The notes beneath the pieces are model-generated. The model ran no database searches. It was not told where the DNA came from and saw only the letters and a program-made list of their open reading frames with translations. From the NCBI GenBank assembly GCA_036346405.1, contig CM070548.1, positions 57,968,611 to 58,032,610 on the forward strand: a stretch of 64,000 nt of DNA, in the 5' to 3' direction. Positions 24,164 through 36,744 of the stretch are shown one piece after another (the stretch's first letter is position 1; the number at the start of each line of letters is the position of its first letter). The DNA is from Phyllostachys edulis. Taxonomy: Eukaryota; Streptophyta; Magnoliopsida; Poales; Poaceae. The translations under genes were made by a program, and so were the position numbers.

Positions 24164-24175
24164 TGGTATCAGAGC
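24164..24175 (+). other. Primer-binding site, tRNA-iMet
   Basis: TGGTATCAGAGC, two bases after the 5' LTR, is complementary to the 3' end of plant initiator methionine tRNA, the usual primer for these elements. Confidence 0.92.
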
Positions 24176-24360
24176 GGGCTTTAGGTCCGTGGTAGTTAAT
24201 CTATTAAAATGACACACTGTGCACAGTAGGTGGGATGGGTAATTCGTGGCTTCCGCATTCCAAATGTTATGATTTATTTGTTGAGTAATTGTTGAATTGT
24301 TCCTGTGCTTCTAATACTATTAAGCTAAATGTTTAGTTTTATGCCTTGGATGTTCTTAGA

Positions 24361-25502
24361 TGGCGAGAGGTAGTGGCAATGGTGGGCGCGCCCGTGCGGA
24401 CGGGTCGCCCACCGCCGTGGGCGTGGCCGTGGTCGTGGACGTGAACCGACGATGTCTTCATCTTCGTCCGAGGAGACTACCGGTGTTGCGGCCGAGGGGT
24501 TGCTTCACCGTCACCGGCCATAGCAGCTTCGAAGCCGCGTCACCGCCATCATTCAGAATCTTCAGAGGGAGAACCAGGAACTCCGTCGGCAAGTGTAGGC
24601 AGCCATTCCTGCTACAGCCACACTGGTGGCGGAACCTGCTGCTGTAGCAAATCCACCCGATTCTAGGATGAGTCTCCGCGAGTGGATGTCGCTCTGTCTG
24701 GACACCTTCGACGGAGCAGGTACTCCGGTTCAGGCTGCAGATTGGTTGCGATACATGGAGAGGCAGTTCGGTGCCTTAGAGATGACTTCAGCGCAGAAGG
24801 CGTGGTTCGTGGCCTTTCAACTGAAGGGTCAAGCTGATATCTGGTGGGAGGGAGTCCTATCTGCCAGGACACCAGCACAGGGACCCGTCACTTGGGAGGT
24901 ATTCGTGGAGCAGTTCAGGACCAAATTCTATCCGGATTCCTTTGTTGAAAGGATGGAGCGATCCATCACGACATTTGTTCAAGGGAAGATGTCGATTAAT
25001 CGAGTACGAGGCTGAATTCAACAACCTGGTACGCTTTGTACCAGCTGTGGCCAATGACGATCGAGAAAAGGCCAAGAGGTTCCGCAGGGGTCTCATTCCG
25101 GAGTATCGCCACGTCCTAGGGGCGACTAGCTTGCGCGATTTCAGCTCCGTGGTCGAGCAGGCCAGGGGTATGGAGTTGGAGAGAGATCTCTCTTCTCAGA
25201 GGCAGGCTGCTAGCGGCCCTGTCTCTGCTGGAGGTTCTGGTGGTAGCCAGAAACGGAGTTTTGGTGGGGGAGGTGGGTCATCTCAGCGACCTGCTCCCAA
25301 GAGGTTTCAGGGAGTCAAGATACCGTCTGCTCAAGCAGGGCGCCTTCCTCTTGGCGCCACGTTCTTCGTCATCCGCTTCGGATCGTCCCCGCTCCAGTCA
25401 AGGTATGAAATGCTTGGTGTGGTGGAGAGCACCGCATCGAGTGTTCTTTTCAGAGGACATGTCGTCGGTGTGGCGGGATGGCCACAAGTCGACAAGATGT
25501 AA
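24361..25502 (+). pseudogene. gag of Tekay-type element, broken
   Basis: ATG at 24361. The reading frame is lost near 24600, resumes at 24626-25015 and shifts again to 24942-25502. The middle piece carries the Retrotrans_gag fold (QLKGQADIWWEG, FVEQFRTKFYPDSF), and the third continues it (EYEAEFNNLVRFVP, FRRGLIPEYR). A Ser/Gly-rich linker follows, where a zinc knuckle would be expected, but none is readable after further frame loss. It would encode the nucleocapsid/capsid polyprotein. Confidence 0.8.
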
Positions 25503-25565
25503 GTAACCCATCGAGCATTATCAAATGGGAGCCATCCCAGCTGTCGGCTTCCAAGCTCCTCGGGC

Positions 25566-28388
25566 TTGATTCGCACCCTAGCTGCCTCGCACCTCGCCTC
25601 TTCAGATGGGCTCATTCGACAAGATTTACTCCTGCGCCTCCTCTGGTTTAACTCGAACCCGTTCCGTCACACCACCGACACTCGCTTCACTGCCGCAGCC
25701 TCTGCTCATCCTACTCAGTGTCGGTGCGTCTTCCGACCGGCACCACCGGAGTTTACGCCATGCCTACTCCAAATGACTTTGGGCGGCCTTGATGTGGTGA
25801 CAGGTACATTGTTAGTTGATTCGCATGATGCTTTAGTTCTTTTTGATTCTGGGGCTACCTATTCTTTTGTGTCTCTGGAGTTTGCTAGAAGGGCGAGTTT
25901 GAGGTTGCAGCGTATTTCTGAGTCTGTGGTAGTCAATTCTCCGGGGGGTCTTATTTCTAGTTCTACCGTTTGTCCGGGCTGTTCTATCGCTATTGATGAT
26001 GAGAACTTCACCGCTAACCTTATGGTAATTCAGTTGTCACCATTCGACGTTATTCTAGGCATGGACTGGTTATTCAATTACCGTGCCAAGATATGTTGTT
26101 TCTGGAAGACGGTGACCTTGCAAGCCCCGTCCGGGAAAGAACTGGTGTTTCAGGGCAGTGCACCGTCTGATTCCTTATTCGTATTGGCTAGTTTGTTTCC
26201 CAGACTTCGGGCCTCAACCATTGGGTTGCTTTGGTCTCTTAGCGAGAAGGCTGATTCCTCACAGCGCATTGAGGAGATTCCGGTGGTGAATGAGTTTCCT
26301 GTGGAACTTCCTGGGTTGCCGCCAGAGCGGAAAGTAGAGTTCCGGATTGATCTTATTCCGGGAACTCGACCTATTTCAATGTCTCCATACCGGTTGGCAC
26401 GACCCTTCCAAAAGGAGTTGAAGAAGCAATTGGACGATCTTTTGTCCAAAGATATGATCCGGCGTAGCGTTTCGCCGTGGGGAGCGCTGTTTTATTCACT
26501 AAAAAGAAAGACGGCAGTTGGCGCATGTGCATAGATTATCGGGCTCTTAATCAGGCTACGGTGAAGAATAAGTACCCTCTGCCCCGCATTGAGGATATCT
26601 TTGATCAGTTGAAAGGAGCTAAAGTATTCTCCAAGATTGACCTTCAGTCAGGTTATAATCAAATTCGAGTTCGGGAGCAAGACATTGAGAAGACGGCTTT
26701 CTATACGAGGTATGGCCATTATGAGTATAAGGTTATGTCTTTTGGACTAACAAATGCTCCTGTAGTTTTCATGGAGGCCATGAACAGCATGCTGCATCAA
26801 TACTTGGATGATTTCGTTGTGGTATTCATTGATGATATTTTAATCTATTCCAAGACTGAAGAGGACCATAGGCAGCATTTGAGGTTGGTTCTCGAAAGGT
26901 TAAGAGAAAATCAATTTTATGCCAAATTGAAGAAGTGTGAATTCTGGATTTCTGAAGTTGGATTTCTGGGCCATGTAATCAATCAAGAGGGCATTTCAGT
27001 TGATCCTAGCAAGATTTCAACAGTGGTAGAATGGAAAAGGCTAACCAATGTCAAGGAAGTGAGAAGTTTTCTGGGTTTAGCTGGCTATTACCGGCGTTTT
27101 GTGGAAGGTTTCTCAACCATCGCTAGACCGTTGTCCCAGTTGACGCAGAAAGGTGTCAAATTTCAGTGGTCAGATGCGTGTGAGCGCAGCTTTTGTACTC
27201 TGAAAGATAGATTGGTGACCGCCTAGCCTTACTCTTCCCGAGCCCGGGAAGCGGTTCACTATTTATTCAGAGAATCGCCCATAGTCGGGCTTGGTTGTGT
27301 GCTCATGCAGGAAGGCAAAGTGATTGCCTATGCATCGAGACAGTTGAAGAAACACGAGCAGAATTATCCTACCCATGACCTAGAGCTTGCAGCAGTGGTT
27401 CTTGCTTTGAAGATCTAGCGCCATTACTTGTATGGCGAATCCTGCGATATATTCACTGATCATAAGAGTCTGAAATACATCTTTACCCAGTATGACTTGA
27501 ACCTGAGACAGAGGAGGTGGTTAGAATTGATAAAGGACTATGATCTCACCATTCAAGATCACCCGCAAGGCGAACGTTGTAGCAGATGCTCGAGCATAAG
27601 CGACACCTCCTACTCTCAGTTGTCTTATTGCCGACTTTGAGTGTATGGATATCTCCTTTTGCTTTGCGGGTACTGTCCAGACTGAGACACGTTTGCTTCT
27701 TGAGTTAGCCATTCCAGAGCAAGTGCGGGAGGCACAGTAACACGATCGGATGCTCCAGCGAGTAAGGAAGCGCATAGATGAGGGCAAACAAGGCCACTTC
27801 AGTGTAGATGATTCTGGAGCGTTGAGATTTAAAGGCCGCCTCTGCGTGCCACAGAAGGCTCAAGTCAAGGGTGAAATTCTAAGGGAAGCACATCGTATTC
27901 CATATACCGTACATCCTGGTGAGACCAAGATGTACAAGGATTTGAAGAAGAGTTTCTGGTGGAAAAGGATGAAGATTGACATTGCTCAGTACGTAGCATC
28001 TTGTGGAGTTTGCCAGCGGGTCAAGGCTGAGCATAAGCGACCAGCAGGTTTGTTGCAACCTTTGGAGATTCCAGTTTGGCCATGGGATGACATCTCCATG
28101 GACTTGGTAGTTGGTTTACCTCGCACCCAGCGAGGAAAGGACGCTATTTGGGTTATAGTGGACCGGTTCAGCAAGTCTGCACATTTCATACCTATTCGCA
28201 CAACCAACTCAACAAGTGATTTGGCTCCTCTCTATGTGCGAGAGATAGTGCGGTTGCACGGGGTACCCAAGACCATTGTTTCGGATCGAGATGCCAAGTT
28301 CGTCTCCAAGTTCTGGGAGAGTTTGCAAAGTGCGTTGGGCACACAGCTCGCCTTAGCACCGCTTTTCCCCAAACAGATGGTCATCTGA
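25566..28388 (+). pseudogene. pol (protease, RT, RNase H, integrase) of Tekay-type element, broken
   Basis: Protease: retropepsin motif LFDSGATYSFV near 25840-25872. RT: starts in the same frame about 26300 and shifts frame near 26480; the second part (26477-27226) has KVFSKIDLQSGYNQI and the catalytic FIDDILIY, ending in a stop at 27224. RNase H: remnants at about 27250-27640, with stops (for example 27417-27419). Integrase: 27750-28388, with an HHCC zinc finger (HPGETK...CGVCQR) and DDE-core context (SMDLVVG, IVSDRDAKF); the frame is then lost at 28388. Several independent breaks make it inactive. Confidence 0.85.
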
Positions 28389-28839
28389 ACGCACCATTGC
28401 ATAATCGGAAGATATGCTCGATGTTGTGTTATGTCTTGGAAGGAGGCCGGAAGACCACCTAGCTTTGGCAGACCGCTTATAACAACAGCTACTATGCTAG
28501 CATTCGAGCGGCACCGCTTTGAGGTTCTCTATGGGCGGAAGTGCAGATCCCGTTGTCGGGATGCGCTTGGGGAGCTGCGCTTTAGGTCCCGATTGGGTTC
28601 AAGAACTGTGGCGAGTGGCAGAGGTTAGAAAGAATTTGTTAGCCGCTCAGAGCCGGCTGAAGAGCTATGCGATGTCGGCGAGATTTGGAATTGGTGGGGA
28701 TCGTTCTCTTTTGAGGGTATCGCCTACGTGGGTGTAGTGCGCTTTGGTACCAAAGGAAGCTTAGCCCGAGATACGTTGGGCCATTTCCAATCGTGGCACG
28801 AATTGGGAAGTTGGCCTATCGTCTGAACTTCCCAGTCTA

Positions 28840-29129
28840 TGCAAGGAGTTCATAATGTGTTTCATGTATCCATGCTGAGGAAGTACCTGAGAGATCCAGA
28901 ACATGTGATTCCGTTGGAACCTTTGATAATGGAGCAAGATCTTACCTTTGAGTCTTGACCAGTGAAAATTCTAGAGGAGTCAGAGCGGGTTCTGAGGAAC
29001 AAGACTTTGAAGTACGCCAAGATTCTTTGGTCTCATCAGACTGAGAAAGAGGACACTTGGGAACTGGAGTCTCGCATGCGCGAGCAATTTCCGGACTTGT
29101 TCACTTCAGTGAGTGTTCTTCGATTTTGA
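28840..29129 (+). pseudogene. Integrase C-terminus with chromodomain-like segment
   Basis: Translation near 28857-29106 reads VFHVSMLRKYL, then a stop at 28957, then ILEESERVLRNKTLKYAKILW and EDTWELESRMREQFPDLF. This is the typical C-terminal end of Tekay/Del chromoviruses, in which a chromodomain guides integration into heterochromatin. One in-frame stop is visible. Confidence 0.75.
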
Positions 29130-29188
29130 ATTTTCAAATCTGGATTCCTTCTTGTAGATCGCGTTTAGATTCGAGGTCGAATCTCGCT

Positions 29189-29200
29189 AAGGGGGTAGAA
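29189..29200 (+). other. Polypurine tract
   Basis: AAGGGGGTAGAA directly precedes the 3' LTR. It primes plus-strand DNA synthesis. Confidence 0.8.
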
Positions 29201-31506
29201 TGTAATACCCGAGCAGTAGCGAGGCAAAAGTTTGATCACTCGGTTAATCTGAGTAAAGGAGGATTTGTTTACTGTTCTACCCTACCTCGCCTTGGGCCCT
29301 TGGCTAACCAAACCCCAAAGAGAGAACCAATTAGGCCCATGGGGGAGCAACCTTGAGATCCAAGGGTGGAGGATTGCGACCTTGTGATCCAAAGGTGGGG
29401 GATGTCTTGCCCTAAGTTTCCTCAATCCCTTGCCCTCTTTTTGGCCTGCCGCCACCTCCAATTGTCTTTGCTCTTCATTGGCCGACCAAAGAGAAGAAAG
29501 GAAGGAGGGAAGGGAGGTTCTTGGGGAAGCTTGTTGCTTGGCCGCCCTTGCTGCTGCTATCCAGCCGCCCTTCCCCGCTTCTTCCTCCTTGGGTGGCGCC
29601 TCCTCCGCTGATCCTTCCTCCAACCGAGCCAAGTTGGTGCCTTTGTTGGTGGCGGCCAAGAGAAGAAAGGAAGGAGGGAAAGGGAGGTTCTTGGGGAGCT
29701 TGTTCATCGACTTCCTGGGATCGTTAAGGGTAACGGTGGTCATTCTCAGTTGTTGATCTGTTGGTATTTGCGATTTGGATCAGATCTGTTAGGATTGAAT
29801 GGTTTCTGCTGTAGGCCTGTTCTGTCCAGTCAGTTGCGTGGTTGATTTAGAGCCCTTAGTTATAGAATTCGAGATTCCCATCTCTTAGTGAAAGTTAGAT
29901 GATGTTCTTAGCTTTACTTGGCCGCCAAGAGCACCTAATTCCGACGTTCGAGTCAAAAGATATCACCGTTTTAGCTTCTGCTGTCTAGATTCCTGACGAG
30001 ATTAAACTGTTGTGATAATTCGCAAATTATGGAATTGTAATTGGCAGAATCTGGGATTTCTCCCAACTAGGTTATTGTAGGTAATTTGATAACCTTTCCG
30101 GATTGATAAATATTGATCAATTCGGAGTTATATATTGAAAGTTATAGTCGTTTTAGTGCTGCTGTTTATTCTGTAGACAGTTTTTCTGTGCTGAAAGTTC
30201 ACCTGTCTGTTAACGTACTAAATTGGCCGAATCAAATTATCTTGCCAACTAGAGTATTGTGGGTTTGTCAGTTAAGAGTCCACAGAAACTAGGTTCACCC
30301 CATTTGGAGTTCCAGATCAAGAGTTATGCCATTTACCGTGCTGCTGCCCAGGGGCGGTTTAGGGCAGAATGTGTTAATTTTCAGTTTAGAGGTTCTAGTT
30401 ATATTTTGAATCGCCGGGGAAGCGTTGTAGAACTTTATCTAGTATTGTCATGTTCGTCGTATCCTTATTTCAGTTATTGGTTTGTTAGGAGGTGAAGCTT
30501 CAGGTTTGGGAGCACCGCAATTGCCTATTACGCGTCGCAACGCTAAAGGCAAGTACATTAGTATTCCTAGGATTATGACATGTTGAATGCTTGCTATTGG
30601 TATTGAATTTCTAAGTACCATGTTATTACTTAAATGTTCATAATCAATCCATGTGGTTACCTTCATGATGAAGAGCATGTTTCTTATTGTTCAATAGTCA
30701 TATGTCATACTCAGCATCCATCTTTTATATTTCATCCACGGAGTGGATCGATGTATAAGACCCATCAATTCCAAAGATGGGCACGTAAGACCCACCATTC
30801 CAATGTGGGCGATTCGGATACCGTCTAAACGTTCTTCGTCGGGGCTTGGTCCCCGTGACTTTGTTAAGTGCGGGTTTAGGTGAACACCGACGGTGTGTCA
30901 CCAAAGAATACCAGTATATGCATGTGTGTAGTCCTTCATTTCATCCACATCATTCATTCCATTCATTCAAGTGTTCGCTTCGTGCTTATTTCATACACTT
31001 TAATGATGTTCACATGATCAAGGTTGTTATGTATTATTCATCTAATGTATTTGCCGAGTCTCGGACTCACTCTTGCTTTGTTTGTTGTTTTTTAGGTGAT
31101 CTTTGAGGTTGGCTCCATGGGGAGGAATAGACACACACTACCTTTTCACTTCACCTTAATCAAGTTCAGATTTCATTTTAGTTCAATTTAATCATTCATT
31201 ATTGATGAACTGTAATAATAAACGCTATCGTAATGATAACTCTTCTCCATTAAGATTGGTTAATAACTGTGCGTAAGCTTAGTTCATCCTTTTGATATAG
31301 TTGCTTGCGATCAGATTATACTTCTGCGATGATTCTGATATTTGTTGATTTCACTATTGTCTTGATATTAATGATTGTTGGAACCTCCGGTTTAGCTAAC
31401 TATACAAGGGAGGTTTTGCCAAAATTTAGAATTTTTGTCGTCTGTTTTAGCTTGTTAACATGTTAGTTTAGTAGCATTCCAGCCCTTGTAGGACTGGGGT
31501 GTTACA
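29201..31506 (+). repeat. 3' LTR of Tekay-type element
   Basis: 2306 bp. Starts TGTAATACCCGAGCAGTAGC and ends GGACTGGGGTGTTACA. It aligns with the 5' LTR along its length with scattered substitutions and small indels. Confidence 0.92.
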
Positions 31507-32129
31507 AAAGGGCAAAGGGGCAGGTAGGGAAAAGAGTCAAGAGGAGAAATGATTGTAGTGGAAGCAGCATTTTATGCGATGCAACCTTATTTAATGCGTG
31601 GACAGACTGCGCCAGGAGAAAGGTGGCGGGAAAAAGGTGAGTAGGGGATTGGCAGGTAGGACCAGTCAAACTCAGGTGAACAGATCAGTCAAAGGGGTGG
31701 TCGCGACCAAAGGGGAGGTCGTGACCCATAAAGATGGTCTCAACCGCAAAGGTGGTTTTTACAAAAAGACCAGAGGTCATGACCACAAGGTGGTCCTGGC
31801 CGCAAAGGTGGTCTTTCCAAAAAGACCACAGGGAGGTCCTGACCAAAGGAAGTCGCAGCAAAACGTCAAAGGGAGGAGGTCGCGGCCTCAGAGGTAGGTC
31901 GCGGACCAGGAAGGTGGTCTTTGCCAAAAGACCACAAGAGTGGTTTTTGCAAAAAGACCAAAAGATCCTGAGGACGGGGAGGTCCTGAGGAACAAAGCAA
32001 AGCGCAGCGAAGCGGGGCCGTCCGATTTTGATCAGGCAGTCAAAACGGGATATGAACGTTTGGACCATCCGAACGCGCCCACAAGTTCGAGCCGTCTAGC
32101 AGAGATCGGACAGTCCGCAAGCAAAGAAG

Positions 32130-32390
32130 GTTAGTATCGAGCGGGGAGGTCCGATCGAACACGAGGGAAGTTCAAAAGAGTTTCAAGTGGACACGAGGAG
32201 GTCCAAATGAACACGAGGAGGTCATAGAGGAGGTTCGAATGAGCTCAAAAGATATTCAAATGATCCCGAGGGGATTCAAATGAACACAGGAGAGATTCAA
32301 CAAACACAGGGAGGTCCGATTGAACACGGGAAGGTTCAAACGAACACAAGGGGGGTTCAAATGAACGCAAGGAGGTCCGGGTAAAAGGGG
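32130..32390 (-). repeat. Degenerate purine-rich minisatellite in LTR
   Basis: About ten diverged units of roughly 24 bp around GAACACGAGGAGGTTCAAAT. They lie in the minus-oriented solo LTR, to the right of the Tekay insertion. A related GGAGGTC-rich region continues to 32660. Confidence 0.75.
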
Positions 32391-32864
32391 AATTCAATCT
32401 GAATTTAGAATTTCAAAGTTCAAGGATGTTTGAAATACAAACCCGAGCTTGAAACACCTCGGAGGTGGTCGTGACCCAAAGGGGAGATCAAAACCAAGGG
32501 AAGTTTTAAACGAAAGAGGAGGTCTAGACCACAGGGAGGTCTAAACAGAAAAGAAGGTATAGACCAGAAGGAGATCTAAACCCAAAAGAGATCCAAACCA
32601 GCTAAGAGGTCTGAAGAGATTCAAACCAACAAAGAGGTCTAGAAGGAGGTCTGGACGACAGAGAAGGAGGAAAAGTAACATCAGAGCTTAACCAACTCCA
32701 AATAAACCAAGCTTCTGCATTAGTTGATGTTTGTCTTATTCAAGTTAAATCTCCAAATTTCCAAAATTCCAAGTTAAGCTTGAGCAATTCAATAAAGCCG
32801 AATGGTTCCTTTTTGGTTTTGAAAACTGGCAAAAACTCTACGACAAACGGGACGTTACACAGGC

Positions 32865-34246
32865 TGAGGGCGAGGGACATGCAGCGCAGGCGTGGTTGGC
32901 CGAAGGCGAAGGCCACACACGATGCAAGCACAATAGGCCGAGGGCCGATGCAACCGGTCAAGCGTGCGCGCAGAGTAGGCGCAATTGGCATGCTTACAGT
33001 GAGATACGGTTCCCCTCTCCCTGTCTTTACCTCTCTGCATGGGCATGTGGCACGTTTGTATTCAGTCGGGTTAGCTCTCAATAGGCTTGTTGTGAAAATT
33101 TAGAAATTGTTAATTTCACTGACTCCTGCGATGATTATGCATTTGCTTCCAATTTGGATTGAAACAATACAAAGCTAACACAACATTGATTCATTAACTC
33201 ATGAAGTTTGATCCCAGCAAGCTAACATTACTTAATACCGAAAGCATTTGATGAAATATTTATTGGGGTGATGTGTGCGAGAAGTTCGAATGACGCTTAT
33301 GGCAGTCGAGATCTGCACAGGAAATTAAGGCTTTGAACACAAGTTGGTGGAAGGAAACGATGTTCATAACTCAAATATCAGCGCTTACCAGCAAAGTCTT
33401 CAACAACTGAATTTGTTTAGTGATATAAAAATGAATGCTCTGCATGTCCTGATTGCCACCACCAGTAAACGTGATGATGCATTTGCTATATTTTCATATT
33501 TGTACCATATTTGTTAATGATTCAAACAATCATAACTTCTAATTAGCACAACATCTGGTGCAACCTTTTGTCTATCTGCTAATTGGCTAACTATGCCTTT
33601 CTTAGATTTGTATAACTTTTTAGTATATATATTTTTCGTCCGTAACAACACACACGAACATTCAACTGGTAGTCACACAAGGTATTACAACTGGTAGTCA
33701 CACAAGGTATTACAACTAACCAAATTTAGAGCAATATAAGGTGAAGAAATCACGGTGAAAGCGACATAAAAGTCATGATATCTACTATACTAATCATGAA
33801 GCGTTGAGAAGGTAGTAAACTAGCAAGTGATGGGACTAGGGGACAAAAATGCCCAGACTATCGTGAAACTTCAGGAAAAAGGAGGGGCGACGAAGCTAGA
33901 TGCATCCCGTAGGGGGCAAAGGGTACTACATTTGCACTGGGCACTTTAATAGGAAGAGCATGAAAACACTAACTCTACGGGATAGACCTCAACAGTAAAC
34001 TGTTGAGTAACGACAGCAAGTGATTGAAAATGGCATACACAAATACTCCGTATATGGCAATGTCATTCGCAACAGCAGTTCTACTGTTGCACAGTTGAGG
34101 GGAGAGACAGACACAATGTTAAATATATGGCAATATCATTCGCAACAGCGGTTCTACTGTTGCACAGTTGAGAGGGAGAGAGAGAGAGACAATGTTGTTA
34201 TTATGAGTCTCATCACACTTGTAATAATCCGCACTATTCAGTTTTC
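32865..34246. other. Intergenic with two tandem duplications
   Basis: No gene was recognised. 33664-33713 is a perfect 25-bp unit twice. 34052-34196 is a 73-bp unit twice with a few mismatches, ending in a GA-rich run. Missing N-terminal exons of the transporter remnant that follows could lie here but were not found. Confidence 0.5.
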
Positions 34247-36200
34247 AGGCCGATAATAACAATTGGGGCAATGATAGGAGCGGTTGCGAGTAAGCACATT
34301 GCTGGACGAAAAGAGGTATATAGTTATAATGCCAGAATAACCTTTTTTATCTTTTCAAACTCTTTAAGATACTCTGTCATAATTAATAATCCAATTTTTA
34401 TGTTGGGAGCAGGGAAAACAATATCGGTAAGAAATTTTTATCAGAGGGTACCAATAACACTGGTTTTCGTTGGTTACCGGAAATTTTGAACGAAAATTTT
34501 TAATTGAAATTTGAAATTTTCAGATGTAAAGACGAAATTTATCTAAATTTTGAATTTGGATGAAAATTAAATAAATCCGAATTTTTTTGCTCGATATAAA
34601 AATTTATCGGACCCCACAGGTAACACCTGTAACCAGCGGTTACGGGTGAAATTTCAGCGATAGAATTTTCACTGGTTGGGAGCAGGCGATGAGGACTTCT
34701 GCTCTTGTTTGTATTGTCGAATGACTAGCAATCTTCTTTTCACAAGTACATTGTGCCCTTTTTTTGGTACATAGATCACACCATCATACCACTGTGTAAA
34801 TATAGTTGCGCACCAGATTCGGAGCAGGAGTATTTTTGTATGTGGTATGATCATCAATAACACCAATTACTCACGTTGTGCAGCAAAGCATCAGAAAGAC
34901 TAATCTTTCAGTGACTATATTCTTTAACTTCATTGATAGGAGCTCTTGTAACCGAATAGGTACCGATTTTCATAGCAGAAATAGCTCCGAAGGCTCTTCG
35001 CGGGGGCTTACAACACTAAACCAAGTAAAATCTTCTCTTAAAAAAAAATATGAACAGACTGAAGTCTTGCTGCACTTTAAGAAAGACCTCTCAAATTTCT
35101 GTTTGAACTACAGCTACTGGTATGCACTGGTTTATCCGTTATGTATATTGTCGGTACAATTGTGACATGGCACATGTTAGTCACAACTGGTATGTACATA
35201 TGTAAGTTCTCATGTAATCATCTGATCATGTGGTAATTAAACCCATGTACTGATAATTTTCCCTTTTGACATATAAACAAGACTTGTTCCATGCATACTT
35301 CTCATATTCGGTCTCTTCTTCATTCCTGAATCCCCTCGATGGCTGGTAAGGTGCTGAGTAACATCTTTAAATTTCAGTCCAAATTGTCACACTTTAAAAT
35401 TCAGCACCAAATGTTTACCACTGGCAAAGGTTGGTCGACAAAAGCAGTTCGAAATAGCACTTCAATGCCTTCGTGGTAAAGACGCAGATGTGTCCCTTGA
35501 GGCTGCAGAAATCAAGGTTCGACACCGCTAACACCATAGCTTTCGGATACATTTCCAGAATTGCAGTGCAGCAAATTGTGATGTTGTTAGTAATTACTCC
35601 ATATGCAGGAATTTATTGAGACCATTGAAAATCTTCCTAAGGCTGGAATTCAGGATCTTTTCAGCAGATCCTACATCCGTCCTGTCACTGTCGGTGTCGG
35701 TCTAATGGTGTTCCAGCAGTTTGTAGGGATAAATGGGATCCTATTCTATGCTAGTGAAACTTTTGTATCAGCTGGTAAACCGACGATGTTCAAACTTCAA
35801 CATGCTCGGTTTTGTCGGTTTGAGAAATGAGGCTAAACTGGTCCCTAATTGTCGCGGGATTCGCTTCGGGAAACCTAGGAACGATCATGATGGGGTGTAT
35901 CCAGGTGAGAAGAATAAATATGTGTAGATCTTGATCAAATTTACCAAATGCCTCAGTGAAGGTTTTGACTGTGCTATTCATAATAGGCGTCAATCACAGC
36001 ACTTAGGAGTGCTACTGATGGACAGAAGTGGGAGAAGGCCACTGATGTTGGTAAGTATACTGCCATGTTTAGTAGTCAGAAACAGTAACTACAGAAAATA
36101 TTGCAAAACTAACGCCTCACCATTTCATTTTTTTCTTCAAATTTCAACATCTGGACTACTTATTGGCTCTCTTATGTCAACAATATCTTTCTATTTGAAC
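34247..36200 (+). pseudogene. ERD6-like sugar transporter fragment (MFS)
   Basis: At least eight exon-like blocks match the ERD6/SFP monosaccharide-transporter family in the correct order. These are 34250-34315 (ITIGAMIGAVAS), 34960-35024 (VPIFIAEIAPKALRGG), about 35128-35190 (MYIVGTIVTWHMLV), 35282-35345 (LFFIPESPRWL with the PESPRWL family signature), about 35429-35515, 35609-35775 (QQFVGINGILFYASETF), 35847-35904 (GFASGNLGTI) and about 35997-36052 (LLMDRSGRRPLML). A ninth block lies at about 36141-36200. Most keep GT/AG edges. The N-terminal membrane helices and the C-terminal third are absent. The block at 34960 has a frame break before LTTLNQ. In the family these proteins carry sugars across the tonoplast; this copy cannot make a full 12-helix carrier. 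Confidence 0.75.
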
Positions 36201-36668
36201 GTAACCTTCATACATACTGAGCAATATCACAGTGTGCCAACATTGTTGAACACTTCGGATTCACGCATCTTAGGGCTGGAGCCCTTTTGCGTGCAGAGCT
36301 CAGATCTGGCTCTGAGAATGGGTATCTTATTTCATTCCATAAAAATCCAATTGTTTCCTTTTACTTTGGGACAAGATTGATTCAAAAATTAGATTAGTCA
36401 TCTCCACTTCTTTATTCAACATCTACCTGTTCCTATATGTTTATGACTACAGTTCATGTTTGACAGAACTATGATTGAGAACATGATAAAGATGGGGAAG
36501 ATTGTTCCATCAGAAGTAACTATAAAGCTCTTGCAGGAAGCCATGATAAAAAGTGGAAATGATAAATTTCTGATCAACGGATTTCCAAGGAACAAAGAGA
36601 ATCATGCTGCATTCGAGAACGTTGTAAGCCCATCTACTCTTTGTATTTCAAAATTTTAGATCACTTCT

Positions 36669-36744
36669 CGCTTTGGTAGCTAACTGTCATCATGACTCTT
36701 TGCTAGCGCTTTGGTAGCGAACTGTCATCATGACTCTTTGCTAG
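36669..36744 (+). repeat. 38-bp tandem duplication in intron
   Basis: Two copies of a 38-bp unit beginning CGCTTTGGTAGC, one mismatch apart, just after the first UMP-CMP kinase exon block. The inverted copy at 40911-41063 has the unit only once. Confidence 0.9.

Larger units (their letters stand above)
21867..31506 (+). mobile_element. Full-length Ty3/gypsy chromovirus (Tekay-type), TSD AAAGG
   Basis: 9640 bp, complete from LTR to LTR and flanked by AAAGG (21862-21866 and 31507-31511). Order: 5' LTR, initiator-Met PBS, gag, protease, RT, RNase H, integrase, C-terminal chromodomain-like segment, polypurine tract, 3' LTR. This order and the C-terminal segment fit the Tekay/Del clade of chromoviruses. 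The LTRs are very similar by eye, so the insertion is younger than the LTR it sits in. The coding region has several stops and frameshifts, so the copy cannot be autonomous. Confidence 0.92.
19262..32859 (-). mobile_element. Large gypsy solo LTR, about 3.95 kb, TSD CAGGC, split by a Tekay element
   Basis: The ends are TGTTAGGCCCC (19262) and GGGACGTTACA (32859). CAGGC flanks both sides (19257-19261 and 32860-32864). Without the nested element (21867-31506) and its target copy, about 3953 bp remain, noncoding. On the minus strand it begins TGTAACGTCCC and shares internal landmarks with the LTRs at 36932 and 53080, such as the GAGTAC...GTACTC block near 19772-19790, which is complementary to 56408-56427. 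Minus-strand TATA-like sequences lie near 21768-21787. The family resembles large-LTR rice elements of the RIRE3/Atlantys kind; that name is a guess. Confidence 0.85.
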
